Source: Variovorax sp.
Lineage (GTDB): Bacteria > Pseudomonadota > Gammaproteobacteria > Burkholderiales > Burkholderiaceae_C
Length of the DNA: 64,000 nucleotides
Reading direction: 5' to 3'
Assembly: GCA_004210915.1 (NCBI GenBank)
Contig: SEGS01000015.1
Span: forward strand, 21,049-85,048
Shown: one piece after another, positions 26,825 through 35,197 of the stretch
Position numbering within the stretch: position 1 is the first letter of the stretch
How the letters are laid out: every line of letters begins with the position of its first letter
Made by a program: the position numbers and the translations under genes
The notes under the pieces: generated by a model
Database searches by the model: none
The model's input: the letters and a program-made list of their open reading frames with translations, nothing else
What the model was told of the DNA's origin: nothing

Positions 26825-27070
26825 GGCCAAGGCGTGTGCGGGCCCAGCGCAGCGCTTCACCGTGGCGGTCTGCGCTTCGCTCCGACTTCGCTGCGATGCT
26901 CGGGCAGCCGGCGCGTCGCAGCACTCGCTGCGTTCACTTCGTTCACTCTGCTCAGACAGCTGCGACGAGTCAGATGACGAAGCGCGTGTCCTTCGGCACG
27001 CGCGCCCGCTTGCCCTGCGCTTCTCGGCGCCACGGAGGCGCGCTGCGCTGGGCCCGCACACGCCTTGGCC
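26825..27070. repeat. 30-bp perfect inverted repeat in the gap between the A2M gene and pbpC
   Basis: The 354-bp gap 26778-27131 holds no gene. Its main content is a perfect 30-bp inverted repeat: 26825-26854 (begins GGCCAAGGCGTG) and 27041-27070. With mismatches the pairing continues inward to about 26867 and 27028 (CCGTGGCG with CGCCACGG). Inside lie smaller hairpins: GTCGCAGC with GCTGCGAC around 26914-26966, and CGCGTG with CACGCG around 26983-27002. It may be a mobile or dispersed structured repeat, or an RNA structure that sets the ratio of A2M to PbpC. Confidence 0.7.
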
Positions 27071-27131
27071 GGGCAAAGCGTGCCGGTTGCAAAGGGGGGT
27101 GCACCACCGCCTGCCGCGGCGCACCATCGCC

Positions 27132-29474
27132 ATGAAACGCATGCCATACAAGCGGCTCGCGCAACGCACGGCGTGGCTGTTGACCGCGGTCATCGTGCTC
27201 CTTGCCGCCTTGCGCCTCTGGCCCCATGACCCGCTGGCGCAGACGCTCGGCAGCTCGCGCGCCGTCTACGCGCAGGGCGGCGAGCTGATGCGCCTGACGC
27301 TCGCGCCCGATCAGCAGTACCGGCTCTGGGTGCCGCTGGCGCACATCTCGCCGACGCTGGTGGATGCGGTGTTGCTCTACGAAGACCGGCGCTTCCACGT
27401 GCACCCCGGCGTCAACCCGGCCGCGCTGGTGCGCAGCGCGTGGCAAATGGCGTCGGGCGAACGTCGGCAGGGCGGCTCGACGCTGACCATGCAACTGGCG
27501 CGGCGGCTCTACGGCATCGACAGCCGCACTGCGCCGGGCAAACTGCAGCAGATGGCGGCGGCGCTGTGGATCGAGGCGCGCCACAGCAAGCAGGACATCC
27601 TGGAGGCGTACCTCAACACCGCACCGTATGGCGGCAACATCGAGGGCGTGCAGGCGGCCAGCCGCATCTACTTTCGCAAGGACGCCAGCGCGCTCAGCCT
27701 GCCCGAAGCCCTGACGCTCGCTGTCATTCCGCAGAACCCCGTCAAGCGCATCGCCGAGCGCGGTCGCAATGCCGAACTGCAGGCCGCGCGCCAGCGGTTG
27801 TGGACGCTGTGGGCTGCGCGCGACCCGGCCGCGGCCCGCCACGCGCCGGATGCGCAGCTGGCACTGGCCGCGCAATCGCGCGGCAGCCTGCCCTTCATCG
27901 CGCCGCACGCGACCGACCTGCTGCTGGCGCAGTCCCCGGGTGAGACCGCGATCCGCTCGACGCTCGACTTGCGCATGCAGGCCACGCTGGAACGCGTGAT
28001 GGCGCAGTACCTCGGCACGCACAAGGATGTGGGCCTCCACAACGCCAGCGCGCTGTTGCTCGATGCATCGACGATGGAAGTGCGCGCGCTGATCGGCTCG
28101 GCCGACTGGCACGACGACGTCATCGCCGGCCAGGTCAACGGCACGCAAGCCAAGCGCTCGCCCGGCTCCACGCTCAAGCCCTTCATCTACGCGCTGGCGC
28201 TCGACCAGGGCCTGCTGCACCCGAAGACCGTGCTGAAGGACGCGCCCACCTCCTTCGGCCCCTACACGCCGGAGAACTTCGACAACCGCTTCGCCGGCCC
28301 GCTGAGCGCGCAGGAGGCGCTGATCCGCAGCCGCAACATCCCGGCCGTGGCGGTTTCGGCCCGGCTCTCGAAGCCCGGCCTGCACGACTTCATGCGGCTC
28401 TCGGGCGTCGAGAAGTTGCAGGGCGAATCGCATTACGGCCTGGCGCTGGTGCTCGGCGGCGGCGAGGTCACGCCCGAAGAACTGGCGCGCATGTATGCGA
28501 CGCTGGCCAACGGCGGCGTCGCGCAGCCGGTGCGCTACACGCAGCCTGTCGCCGGCGAGCGCGCCGCCGAGCCGCTGCGCCTGCTGAGCGAGGAGGCCGC
28601 CTTCATCACGCTCGACATGCTGCGCCACACGCCGCGCCCCGACACCACGCAGCCCGCGCGCCCGGCCATCGCCTGGAAGACCGGTACCTCCTGGGGCTTT
28701 CGCGACGCCTGGACGGCGGGCGTGTTCGGCCGTCACGTGCTGGTCGTGTGGGTGGGCAATTTCGATGGCAGCAGCAACCCCGCGCTGATCGGCGTGGACG
28801 CGGCGGCGCCGCTCTTCTTGCGGATGGTCGATGCGCTGCGGGCCGACCGGCTCGACCCGGGCGAACTCGCGACGCGGCAGCCGCCGGCTCTGCAGCAGGT
28901 CGAGGTGTGCGCCGCCACTGGCGGCCTGCCCGACGGCGACGGCGCGCTGTGCCCGGTGCGCACGCGCAGCTGGTTCATCGCGGGCAAGTCACCGATCCAG
29001 ACCAGCCGCTTGCACCGCGCCATCTGGGTCGACGAGCGCAACGGGCAGGTGGTGTGCGGCCCACAGCCGCATGCGCGCCAGCAGGTGGTCGAGCAATGGG
29101 GCAGCGACATGCAGAAGTTGTTCCGCCAGGCCGGCCTGCCGCGCGCCGGCGCGCCGGCCGATCCCTGCACAGGTGCGGGCGCCGGTGCCTTGGGTGACGA
29201 GTCCGCACCGCTGATCACCTCGCCCTTGCGTGGCGTGGTGCACACCGTGCGCGCCAGCCGGCCCGAGCCGATCGTGCTGCGCGCCGAAGCGGCGTCGGGC
29301 ACGCAGACGGTTTACTGGTTCGCCGACGATGTGCTGGTCGGCCGCGCCCGGCCCGGCGAGGGCATCGCGTGGGCGCCCGAGCTCTCGCAGTCCGGCCGCC
29401 GCTACCTGCTGCGCGCCGTGGACGATGCGGGCCGCGCCGAATCGCGCGAGCTCATGGTCGACGTGGTGCCCTGA
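27132..29474 (+). CDS. pbpC: Penicillin-binding protein 1C
   Basis: A 780-residue bifunctional murein synthase. One N-terminal transmembrane helix (about residues 14-32) anchors it in the inner membrane. The GT51 transglycosylase (about 50-220) shows the catalytic EDRRF with HPGVN, GGSTLTMQLARRL and LEAYLNTAPYGGNIEG. The transpeptidase (about 290-560) has the SxxK box in SPGSTLKPF, an SRN box, and AWKTGTSWGFRDAW as KTG. The last 100 residues form the BiPBP_C domain of PBP1C. Pairing with A2M is thought to allow wall repair where the envelope has been breached. I took the ATG at 27132; a second lies three codons later. Its last 73 bases are overlapped by an opposite-strand gene. Confidence 0.93.
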   Translation: MKRMPYKRLAQRTAWLLTAVIVLLAALRLWPHDPLAQTLGSSRAVYAQGGELMRLTLAPDQQYRLWVPLAHISPTLVDAVLLYEDRRFHVHPGVNPAALVRSAWQMASGERRQGGSTLTMQLARRLYGIDSRTAPGKLQQMAAALWIEARHSKQDILEAYLNTAPYGGNIEGVQAASRIYFRKDASALSLPEALTLAVIPQNPVKRIAERGRNAELQAARQRLWTLWAARDPAAARHAPDAQLALAAQSRGSLPFIAPHATDLLLAQSPGETAIRSTLDLRMQATLERVMAQYLGTHKDVGLHNASALLLDASTMEVRALIGSADWHDDVIAGQVNGTQAKRSPGSTLKPFIYALALDQGLLHPKTVLKDAPTSFGPYTPENFDNRFAGPLSAQEALIRSRNIPAVAVSARLSKPGLHDFMRLSGVEKLQGESHYGLALVLGGGEVTPEELARMYATLANGGVAQPVRYTQPVAGERAAEPLRLLSEEAAFITLDMLRHTPRPDTTQPARPAIAWKTGTSWGFRDAWTAGVFGRHVLVVWVGNFDGSSNPALIGVDAAAPLFLRMVDALRADRLDPGELATRQPPALQQVEVCAATGGLPDGDGALCPVRTRSWFIAGKSPIQTSRLHRAIWVDERNGQVVCGPQPHARQQVVEQWGSDMQKLFRQAGLPRAGAPADPCTGAGAGALGDESAPLITSPLRGVVHTVRASRPEPIVLRAEAASGTQTVYWFADDVLVGRARPGEGIAWAPELSQSGRRYLLRAVDDAGRAESRELMVDVVP

Positions 29475-30454
29475 GACCCGGGCGCCTCCAGCAGCCGGCT
29501 GACCGCGTCAACACTCGCCGCGATGCTGTGACCTTGGTACCAATCGAAGGCCGCGCGTGACATGCGCTCAGCGTCCGCCGGCGTCGGGTCGGTTTCGGGA
29601 ATCCCATGAAGGTAGTGCGTGCCCGGCACCAGACCGTCGTATCGGCCGATGTTGGGCGAGAGCAGTATCGGCACCATTCCGTGCGCGGTATAGGCCGCAA
29701 AGACGCCGCTTTTGGCGACGTCGTGCGGCGAGTACGCCAGCAGACCATGGCTTGCCGAGTTCATCAGCGCATCGATCTGCTCCGACGCGAGGCGACCGTG
29801 CTGCACCACCCGGTGCGCTTGCAACATCGAAAGCAGGCCGGGATCGCGCAACGGCGAACCGATATCGTGCACTTCGATGCCGGCCTTGGCAGTCCAGCGG
29901 AACAGCGCTTCGCCGGCGTCGCGCCACGTGGCGGCGCGCACCGGTTCGCTACCGAAGACCAGCAGCATCCTGCGCTTGCCCGCGGGGAGCACGGTCGCTT
30001 CACCGACATTTGAATAAACCGGCAGCAGCAGGTGCGGCAGATCGCCCGCCTGCGTCATCAGCCAGTTGAACTTGACTTCGGTGTTGGAGATCCAGAAGTC
30101 CGAGCGCTTCGCCAACTGGCTCGCCACGTACCGCTGGAGCCGCCAGACCCAGAACACCGACGAGGTGATGCGCGTCGGTGTCGCATAGGCTTCATGCATG
30201 AAGACGCCGAAACGCTTCATGCGCGGCCGCTGGCGGCGCAACCAGCCCAGCAAGTGCACCGGCGCGCCGTAGCGCGCGTAGCCGTAGCCGCTCATGTGCA
30301 GCAGCACGCGGTCATTGGCGACATCGAGACCGTCCTTGAAGCGCAGTACGCGCGCGTTGTCCATGTGCCGCACCATCAGATTGGCGTGGTCTTCCACCCC
30401 ACCCGACTCATCGGGGATGATCATCGTGATGCGTTCGGCCATGGCTTTGCGCAT
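29402..30454 (-). CDS. Glycosyltransferase-like protein of unknown specificity
   Basis: A 350-residue protein with an N-terminal Rossmann-like half (ITMIIPDESGGVEDHANLMV, then FGVFMHEAYATPTRI) and a second half with QHGRLASEQIDALMNSASHG and AHGMVPILLSPN. These resemble GT-B glycosyltransferases that act on envelope sugars, although the family match is loose. It has no membrane segment. Its ATG shares a base with the pepP stop (TGATG), so the two are translated in a coupled way. The last 24 codons run antisense through the 3' end of pbpC and are rich in Ser/Arg/Thr, so the C-terminus may have been extended by loss of an original stop. Confidence 0.6.
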   Translation of the reverse strand: MRKAMAERITMIIPDESGGVEDHANLMVRHMDNARVLRFKDGLDVANDRVLLHMSGYGYARYGAPVHLLGWLRRQRPRMKRFGVFMHEAYATPTRITSSVFWVWRLQRYVASQLAKRSDFWISNTEVKFNWLMTQAGDLPHLLLPVYSNVGEATVLPAGKRRMLLVFGSEPVRAATWRDAGEALFRWTAKAGIEVHDIGSPLRDPGLLSMLQAHRVVQHGRLASEQIDALMNSASHGLLAYSPHDVAKSGVFAAYTAHGMVPILLSPNIGRYDGLVPGTHYLHGIPETDPTPADAERMSRAAFDWYQGHSIAASVDAVSRLLEAPGSQGTTSTMSSRDSARPASSTARSR

Positions 30455-31839
30455 CAGTTCCGCATCAGCGCTTCGATCTCGTCGCCGTCGACCGGCACGC
30501 CGCGTGAGATGAGTTCGCAGCCGGTGGCCGTGACGATCGCATCGTCCTCGATGCGGATGCCGATGTTGTGGAACTGTTCAGGCACGCCTTCGCCGGGCCG
30601 CACGTAGATGCCCGGCTCGATGGTCAGCACCATGCCCGGTCGCAGGATGCGGCTCGGCCGGTTCTGGATCAGCTCGTTCGACAGGGGGTCGCGGCGCTCG
30701 CTCACCTCGCCGACCTGCGAGGGCTCGATGTAGCTGCCGCAGTCGTGCACGTCCATGCCCAGCCAGTGGCCGGTGCGGTGCATGTAGAACGGAAAGTAGG
30801 CGCGCTGTGCGATCACGTCGTCGACGTGGCCGACCTTGTTGGCATCGAGCAGGCCGACGTCGAGCATGCCTTGCGACAGCACCCGCACCGTGGCGTCGTG
30901 CGGATCGGTGAAGCGCGCGCCGGCCTTGGTCGCGGCCACGGCCGCATCCTGGCTGGCCAGCACCAGGTCGTACAGCACGCGCTGCGGGCCGGTGAACTTG
31001 CCGTTGGCGGGAAAGGTCCGCGTGATGTCGCTGGCATAGCCGTCGAGCTCGCAGCCGGCATCGATGAGCACCAGCTCGCCATCGCGCACCGGTGCGGCGT
31101 CGGCGCGGTAGTGCAGCACGCAGGCGTTGGCGCCGGCCGCGACGATCGAGCCGTAGGCCGGGTACTGCGAGCCGCCCAGGCGGAATTCGTGCAGCAGTTC
31201 GGCGTCCAGGTGGTACTCGCGCACGTCCTTGCCCTCGCGCAGCATGCGCGCCGAGAGCTGCATCGCGCGTATGTGGGCGCGCGCGCTGATCTGCGCGGCG
31301 CGGCGCATCACGTCCTGCTCGTGCGCATCCTTGACGAGGCGCATCTCGTCGAGCGGCCCGCACAAGTCGCGCTGCGCGTCGGGGCACAGGGCGCCGTAGC
31401 GCACGCGTGCGCGCACGGACGACAACCAGCCGTCGATTCGCGACTCGAGGCCCTTGTGCGTCGCGAACGGGTACCAGACGGTCGCCCGGTTCTCGAGCAG
31501 GCGCGGCAGCCGGCTGTCGAGTTCGTTCGTGGCGAAGGCCTGATCGACGCCCAGCGTGGCCGGCGCCGCCTCGGGCCCGAGGCGGTAGCCGTCCCAGATC
31601 TCGCGTTCGAGGTCCTTGGGCGCGCAGAACAGCGTCGATTGCCCATCGCCCGACAGCACCAGCCAGGCGTTCGCTTCGGTGAAGCCGGTCAGGTAATAGA
31701 AATAACTGTCGTGCCGGTAGAGGAAGTCGGTGTCCCGGTTCCGGCCCGCCTCTGGCGCGGTCGGAATGACGGCAATGCCGTCGGGCCCGAGTTGGGCGGC
31801 AAGGCGCGCGCGGCGTTCAGCGTGGAGCGTAGAAGTCAT
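30454..31839 (-). CDS. pepP: Xaa-Pro aminopeptidase (aminopeptidase P)
   Basis: Removes N-terminal residues that precede proline; a cytoplasmic dinuclear manganese enzyme. The 461-residue product (ATG at 31839; the frame is open for 18 more codons) has the creatinase N-domain with DTDFLYRHDSYFYYLTGF and the pita-bread fold behind it. The metal ligands can be read in order: the two Asp in DAGCELDGYASDITRTFP, His in HRTGHWLGMDVHD, Glu in IEPGIYV, and Glu in GIRIEDD. It is coupled to the downstream glycosyltransferase-like gene and divergent from a lipoprotein gene. Confidence 0.93.
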   Translation of the reverse strand: MTSTLHAERRARLAAQLGPDGIAVIPTAPEAGRNRDTDFLYRHDSYFYYLTGFTEANAWLVLSGDGQSTLFCAPKDLEREIWDGYRLGPEAAPATLGVDQAFATNELDSRLPRLLENRATVWYPFATHKGLESRIDGWLSSVRARVRYGALCPDAQRDLCGPLDEMRLVKDAHEQDVMRRAAQISARAHIRAMQLSARMLREGKDVREYHLDAELLHEFRLGGSQYPAYGSIVAAGANACVLHYRADAAPVRDGELVLIDAGCELDGYASDITRTFPANGKFTGPQRVLYDLVLASQDAAVAATKAGARFTDPHDATVRVLSQGMLDVGLLDANKVGHVDDVIAQRAYFPFYMHRTGHWLGMDVHDCGSYIEPSQVGEVSERRDPLSNELIQNRPSRILRPGMVLTIEPGIYVRPGEGVPEQFHNIGIRIEDDAIVTATGCELISRGVPVDGDEIEALMRN

Positions 31840-31961
31840 CCCGAGACGATGCCACAGCTTTGTAACAGCCGCTTGTTGCATCGCAGCATCCACCGGAAAG
31901 GATTTGCAAGGGGGATTGCGCCGAAGTGAGTGCTAATGTCAAACTGCGCCGCTTGTCAATC

Positions 31962-31967
31962 AGAGGG
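31962..31967 (+). promoter_or_regulatory. Ribosome binding site that supports a TTG start
   Basis: AGAGGG lies 8 bases before the TTG at 31976. It directly abuts the alternative GTG at 31967, which leaves no spacing there. This decides for TTG as the start of the lipoprotein gene. Confidence 0.6.
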
Positions 31968-31975
31968 TGTCTACA

Positions 31976-33943
31976 TTGAACGGTATCTTTAAAGCAGCGC
32001 TGTTGTCGGCGGCGGCTGTCGCGCTTGCAGGTTGCGGTGGTGGAGACGGAGGAGGCGGAGGTGGCGGTGGTTTTCCCGGCTTCGCTGTTGCGCCGGTGGC
32101 AACGCCTCAAACTCCAACGACTGGAGCCACTGCCGAACCCCCCGTGGCACTCAATCCCGCCGATCCGGTGATTCCGGGGAACGTGGTCGACAGCGGCGGC
32201 AAGTTTGATCCGGTGGCCTATCGCGCCACAGCCGCGGCGATGAGCGGCCAGGAGGGCATTGCGTACCGCTACGGACCGTCCGCCATCGACTATGGCAATG
32301 TCAAGCTGGAGTTGCCCACGTGGGGCCAGCGGGAGGACCACGAATTCGTTTCCGATCGGAACGGCGGACAACGGCGTTGCATCCCCGGCAATTGCGGCAC
32401 CTGGCAGGTCGGCAACTTGAGCAGCACGGAGGGAGGCTACTCGTCAAACATCGGCCACGTCGCCTTCGTGGCAGATGCGCCGGCGCAACGCGTGGGCGTG
32501 AGTGATCTGGCGATTTCCTCGGTCACCAACAACGTGTTCTCGCAGAAGCCGGAACTGTCGTGGACCAACTATGAACAGGGGCTGGACGAAATCAACGCGC
32601 TGACCTACGGCCCCGGCGCCAGAAAGCCGGTGGCTCTGGGGCGCTGCTACGGCCGTCCTCTCTGGTGCATGAACTCCATCATGGTGTTCCAGGATGGGCT
32701 TATCGGTTCGGCACAAAGCAATACCGCTCAGAACAAGTCGACTGCGCAGCTGGCCCCCGGCAAGGTGCCCACCGCCATCGCTGTGAGCAACAGCAACGAA
32801 TTCGCCTTCATCACCGTGTGGGATACCGTCAACCTGCGCGGCGAGATCGCGGTGGTGGCATTGGCGGGCCTGTGCGATCGATGCACGCCCGGTGAGCCGG
32901 GCAAGTGGTACGACTACTGGCAAGAGTGGAACGGGGTGTACCCCGGGCTGCCAAACCTGGGCAACATCGCGTTCATGAAGGTCCTGGGCTATGTGCCGCT
33001 GCCGGACGACATGAAGGCGCCCACCGAAATCTCGGTGACCACTGGCGTGGAATGGCTTGACTATTTGTCGAATGTGCCGGGGCAGGAAACGCCTTACAGC
33101 CTCTCGCCGCTCAGCGATGCGGGCAAGCGAAGCAGGTTCAAGTCCCGCGGTGCTTATGCCAAAGCCGGCGTCGCGGTGGTGGTGTCCAAGTCCGAGCAAA
33201 AGGTGGCTTTCGTCGATCTGAAGCCGCTGTTCCAGTACTACCAGAGCCAGTATCTGGAGGACGCGAACTTTCGTGAAACGACCAATCTGGGCATGGCAGA
33301 CAGCCAGTGGCCACGCACCTTTGCCGCCGCGTCCCAGCAGGTACCCACGGTGATCAAGACGATGAGCCTGCCGAGCCGGCCGACCGCAGTGAAGACTTAC
33401 CTGTGGGGCGCCAACAAACGTGCCTGGGTGGCGACGCAGGACGGCAAGCTGCGTATCTTCAACCTCGGCGATTTTCCGACGGCCGGCACGGGCTCGGCTG
33501 CCAGCATCACCGAAGGTGGCAGCATCGAGGTGGGGCTCAATCCGACCGGCATCGCCTACGCCAAGGCAAAGGCAGGCACTGCGATCTACCCGGACTACAC
33601 CAAGGAATTGATCGTCACGTCGCGCGGCATGCGTCAGGTGAGCTGGGTGCGTTTTGGCAGCGACGGCAACAGCGGCAGTGTCGTGCGCAAGCTCAACGAC
33701 ACCCGTCTCATCGACCCGATCGCGGCAGAAGACACCGACAACCATTCCACCGAGTCGTATGTGCTGTCGGTGGCTGACTATGGCGGCAAGGCCTTGCGCA
33801 ACTACCGCTACGGCCCGGTGATCATGCACAACTACCGCGGTGAGCGTTACGAGACGCTGGGGGGGCCGTCCGGTTTCGAATACGGCGGCGCCTTCAACCT
33901 CCCGGGTCAAGCCTTCCAGATCACGGGAGCAAACATCCCGTGA
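31976..33943 (+). CDS. Large poly-glycine lipoprotein of unknown function
   Basis: A 655-residue putative lipoprotein. It starts at a TTG with well-placed AGAGGG. The first residues (NGIFKAALLSAAAVALAGC) form a signal peptide with lipobox and Cys20, followed by a tail of glycines (GGGDGGGG...) and a Pro/Thr/Ala linker. The mature body is rich in Tyr, Trp and Gly and has several short repeats of the PTAIAVSNSNEFAFITVWD and KVAFVDLKPL type, which suggests a beta-propeller-like fold. That fold is my guess. Four cysteines lie in CIPGNC and CDRC. I do not recognise a family. The stop is 6 bases from the convergent murU stop. Confidence 0.7.
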   Translation: MNGIFKAALLSAAAVALAGCGGGDGGGGGGGGFPGFAVAPVATPQTPTTGATAEPPVALNPADPVIPGNVVDSGGKFDPVAYRATAAAMSGQEGIAYRYGPSAIDYGNVKLELPTWGQREDHEFVSDRNGGQRRCIPGNCGTWQVGNLSSTEGGYSSNIGHVAFVADAPAQRVGVSDLAISSVTNNVFSQKPELSWTNYEQGLDEINALTYGPGARKPVALGRCYGRPLWCMNSIMVFQDGLIGSAQSNTAQNKSTAQLAPGKVPTAIAVSNSNEFAFITVWDTVNLRGEIAVVALAGLCDRCTPGEPGKWYDYWQEWNGVYPGLPNLGNIAFMKVLGYVPLPDDMKAPTEISVTTGVEWLDYLSNVPGQETPYSLSPLSDAGKRSRFKSRGAYAKAGVAVVVSKSEQKVAFVDLKPLFQYYQSQYLEDANFRETTNLGMADSQWPRTFAAASQQVPTVIKTMSLPSRPTAVKTYLWGANKRAWVATQDGKLRIFNLGDFPTAGTGSAASITEGGSIEVGLNPTGIAYAKAKAGTAIYPDYTKELIVTSRGMRQVSWVRFGSDGNSGSVVRKLNDTRLIDPIAAEDTDNHSTESYVLSVADYGGKALRNYRYGPVIMHNYRGERYETLGGPSGFEYGGAFNLPGQAFQITGANIP

Positions 33944-33949
33944 GCGGTG

Positions 33950-34681
33950 TCAGCTGGCTTCGCCCTTGTTGATCTGGGCGAGCCGTTCCGGCGTCCCGAC
34001 GTCTGTCCATGGGCCTGTGTAGAGCGTTGCGCTCACCAGGCCCTTTTGCATGGCAGCCCGCAGGATGGGTGCCAGCGCCGCTTTTTCGCCGAGCGGATTG
34101 CCGCTCGCGATGTCGCAGTAAGGCAGTGTGAAGAGTGCAGCGCGGTAGAGGGCGATGGCCGAGAAGGTGTAGCGCGCGTCGGCTTCGGCGACGGCCTGTC
34201 CGTCGTTGCCGAGGCCGAAGTCACCTCGCAGGTTGTGCGCAGGATTTGGCACCAGCCACAGGTGCGCGAGCGCGTCGCTCGCCGCGAAGCGCGCCACGGC
34301 TGCCGCCGAGAACGCGAACGCCGGCGCGAACACATCGCCTGCCACACCCCAGAAAATATCGCCCAGCATCGGCAGCGCGCGCACGATGCCGCCGGCTGTT
34401 TCGAGCGCGCCGCCGAAGTCGAGCCCCTCATGGGAATAGGCGATGGTCGTGTCAGCGTGCGCCGCGAACGCGTGTTTGGCCCCGAAGCGGTCGGAAATCT
34501 GCGCGCCCAGCCACGCCGTGTTGACGACGACGTTCGTGAAGCCGCCCGCCGCCAATGCCTCCAGGTGCCACTGCATCAGCGGCTTGCCGCGCACCTCGAG
34601 CAGCGGTTTCGGGGTGACGTCGGTCAGCGGACGCATGCGCTCGCCGCGGCCTGCCGCCAGAACCATGGCCGTGGCGCTCAC
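33950..34681 (-). CDS. murU: N-acetylmuramate-1-phosphate uridylyltransferase MurU
   Basis: A 243-residue nucleotidyltransferase that makes UDP-MurNAc from MurNAc-1-phosphate and UTP, the step after AmgK in peptidoglycan recycling. The signature LAAGRGERMRPLTDVTPKPL sits at the N-terminus, followed by GKPLMQWHLEAL. Later comes FWGVAGDVF, the metal-binding Asp region. The size and wording fit MurU rather than longer glucose-1-phosphate enzymes. It lies 55 bases after speD on the same strand. In pseudomonads murU is adjacent to amgK; here they are about 28 kb apart. Confidence 0.85.
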   Translation of the reverse strand: MSATAMVLAAGRGERMRPLTDVTPKPLLEVRGKPLMQWHLEALAAGGFTNVVVNTAWLGAQISDRFGAKHAFAAHADTTIAYSHEGLDFGGALETAGGIVRALPMLGDIFWGVAGDVFAPAFAFSAAAVARFAASDALAHLWLVPNPAHNLRGDFGLGNDGQAVAEADARYTFSAIALYRAALFTLPYCDIASGNPLGEKAALAPILRAAMQKGLVSATLYTGPWTDVGTPERLAQINKGEAS

Positions 34682-34736
34682 TGGGGTCCCTTGCCCTGGG
34701 CTGCGGAGCGGGCGCCTTCGCGCGGCCGGGCGGCGC

Positions 34737-35126
34737 TCATGCGCTCACGGCCGCCATCGCCCCGCGCGTCAACGCATGCCGCTCGGTGTGGGCGGGCTCG
34801 AACAGTGCGATCAGGGCGTCCATCAAGGCGCGCGCCTTCGTTGAATGGTCGCCCCCGAAATTGCAGACATACACATCGAGCGTGACCGCGCGCTGCTCCG
34901 GCCAGGTGTGGATGCACAGATGCGACTCGGCCAGCAGCACCGTCGCCGTCACGCCGCCGGGGCCGTGCGATGTGGCGGGAAAGGTGTGAAAGAGACGGCC
35001 CACCGCCTGGAGGCCGGCGGCCGCCACCGCGTTGTGGCAGGCCGCCCCGAGGGCTTCGGCATCGAGCAGCCAGTGCGAGGCGCACTGGCAGTCGTGAAGG
35101 TCGGCGGTGAGGTGCAAGCCGTGCAT
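34737..35126 (-). CDS. speD: S-adenosylmethionine decarboxylase proenzyme SpeD
   Basis: A 129-residue proenzyme that cuts itself between Glu67 and Ser68 in LLAESHLCIHTWPE, turning Ser68 into the pyruvoyl cofactor. His69 and the later Cys (VYVCNFGG) match the processing and catalytic residues of the short bacterial class. It supplies decarboxylated SAM, the aminopropyl donor for spermidine synthases, and so probably serves the membrane aminopropyltransferase encoded at 17362-18882. No soluble speE lies beside it, which is unusual. Upstream on the same strand is a lipoprotein gene and downstream murU. Confidence 0.92.
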   Translation of the reverse strand: MHGLHLTADLHDCQCASHWLLDAEALGAACHNAVAAAGLQAVGRLFHTFPATSHGPGGVTATVLLAESHLCIHTWPEQRAVTLDVYVCNFGGDHSTKARALMDALIALFEPAHTERHALTRGAMAAVSA

Positions 35127-35197
35127 GGCCTGACTCTAGCAGCGGCGCCGACGCGGCAGATGCGACCTGACGCGAGCCGCGTCGCGGGGGTGCGCTG

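Noticed and set aside
21075..26924. A 1949-codon minus-strand open frame opposite the A2M gene
   Set aside because: Composition is typical of a GC shadow and the plus strand has clear A2M motifs and a ribosome binding site.
26805..27131. A longer start for PbpC
   Set aside because: The added 109 residues run through the inverted repeat and have no PBP-like or signal character.
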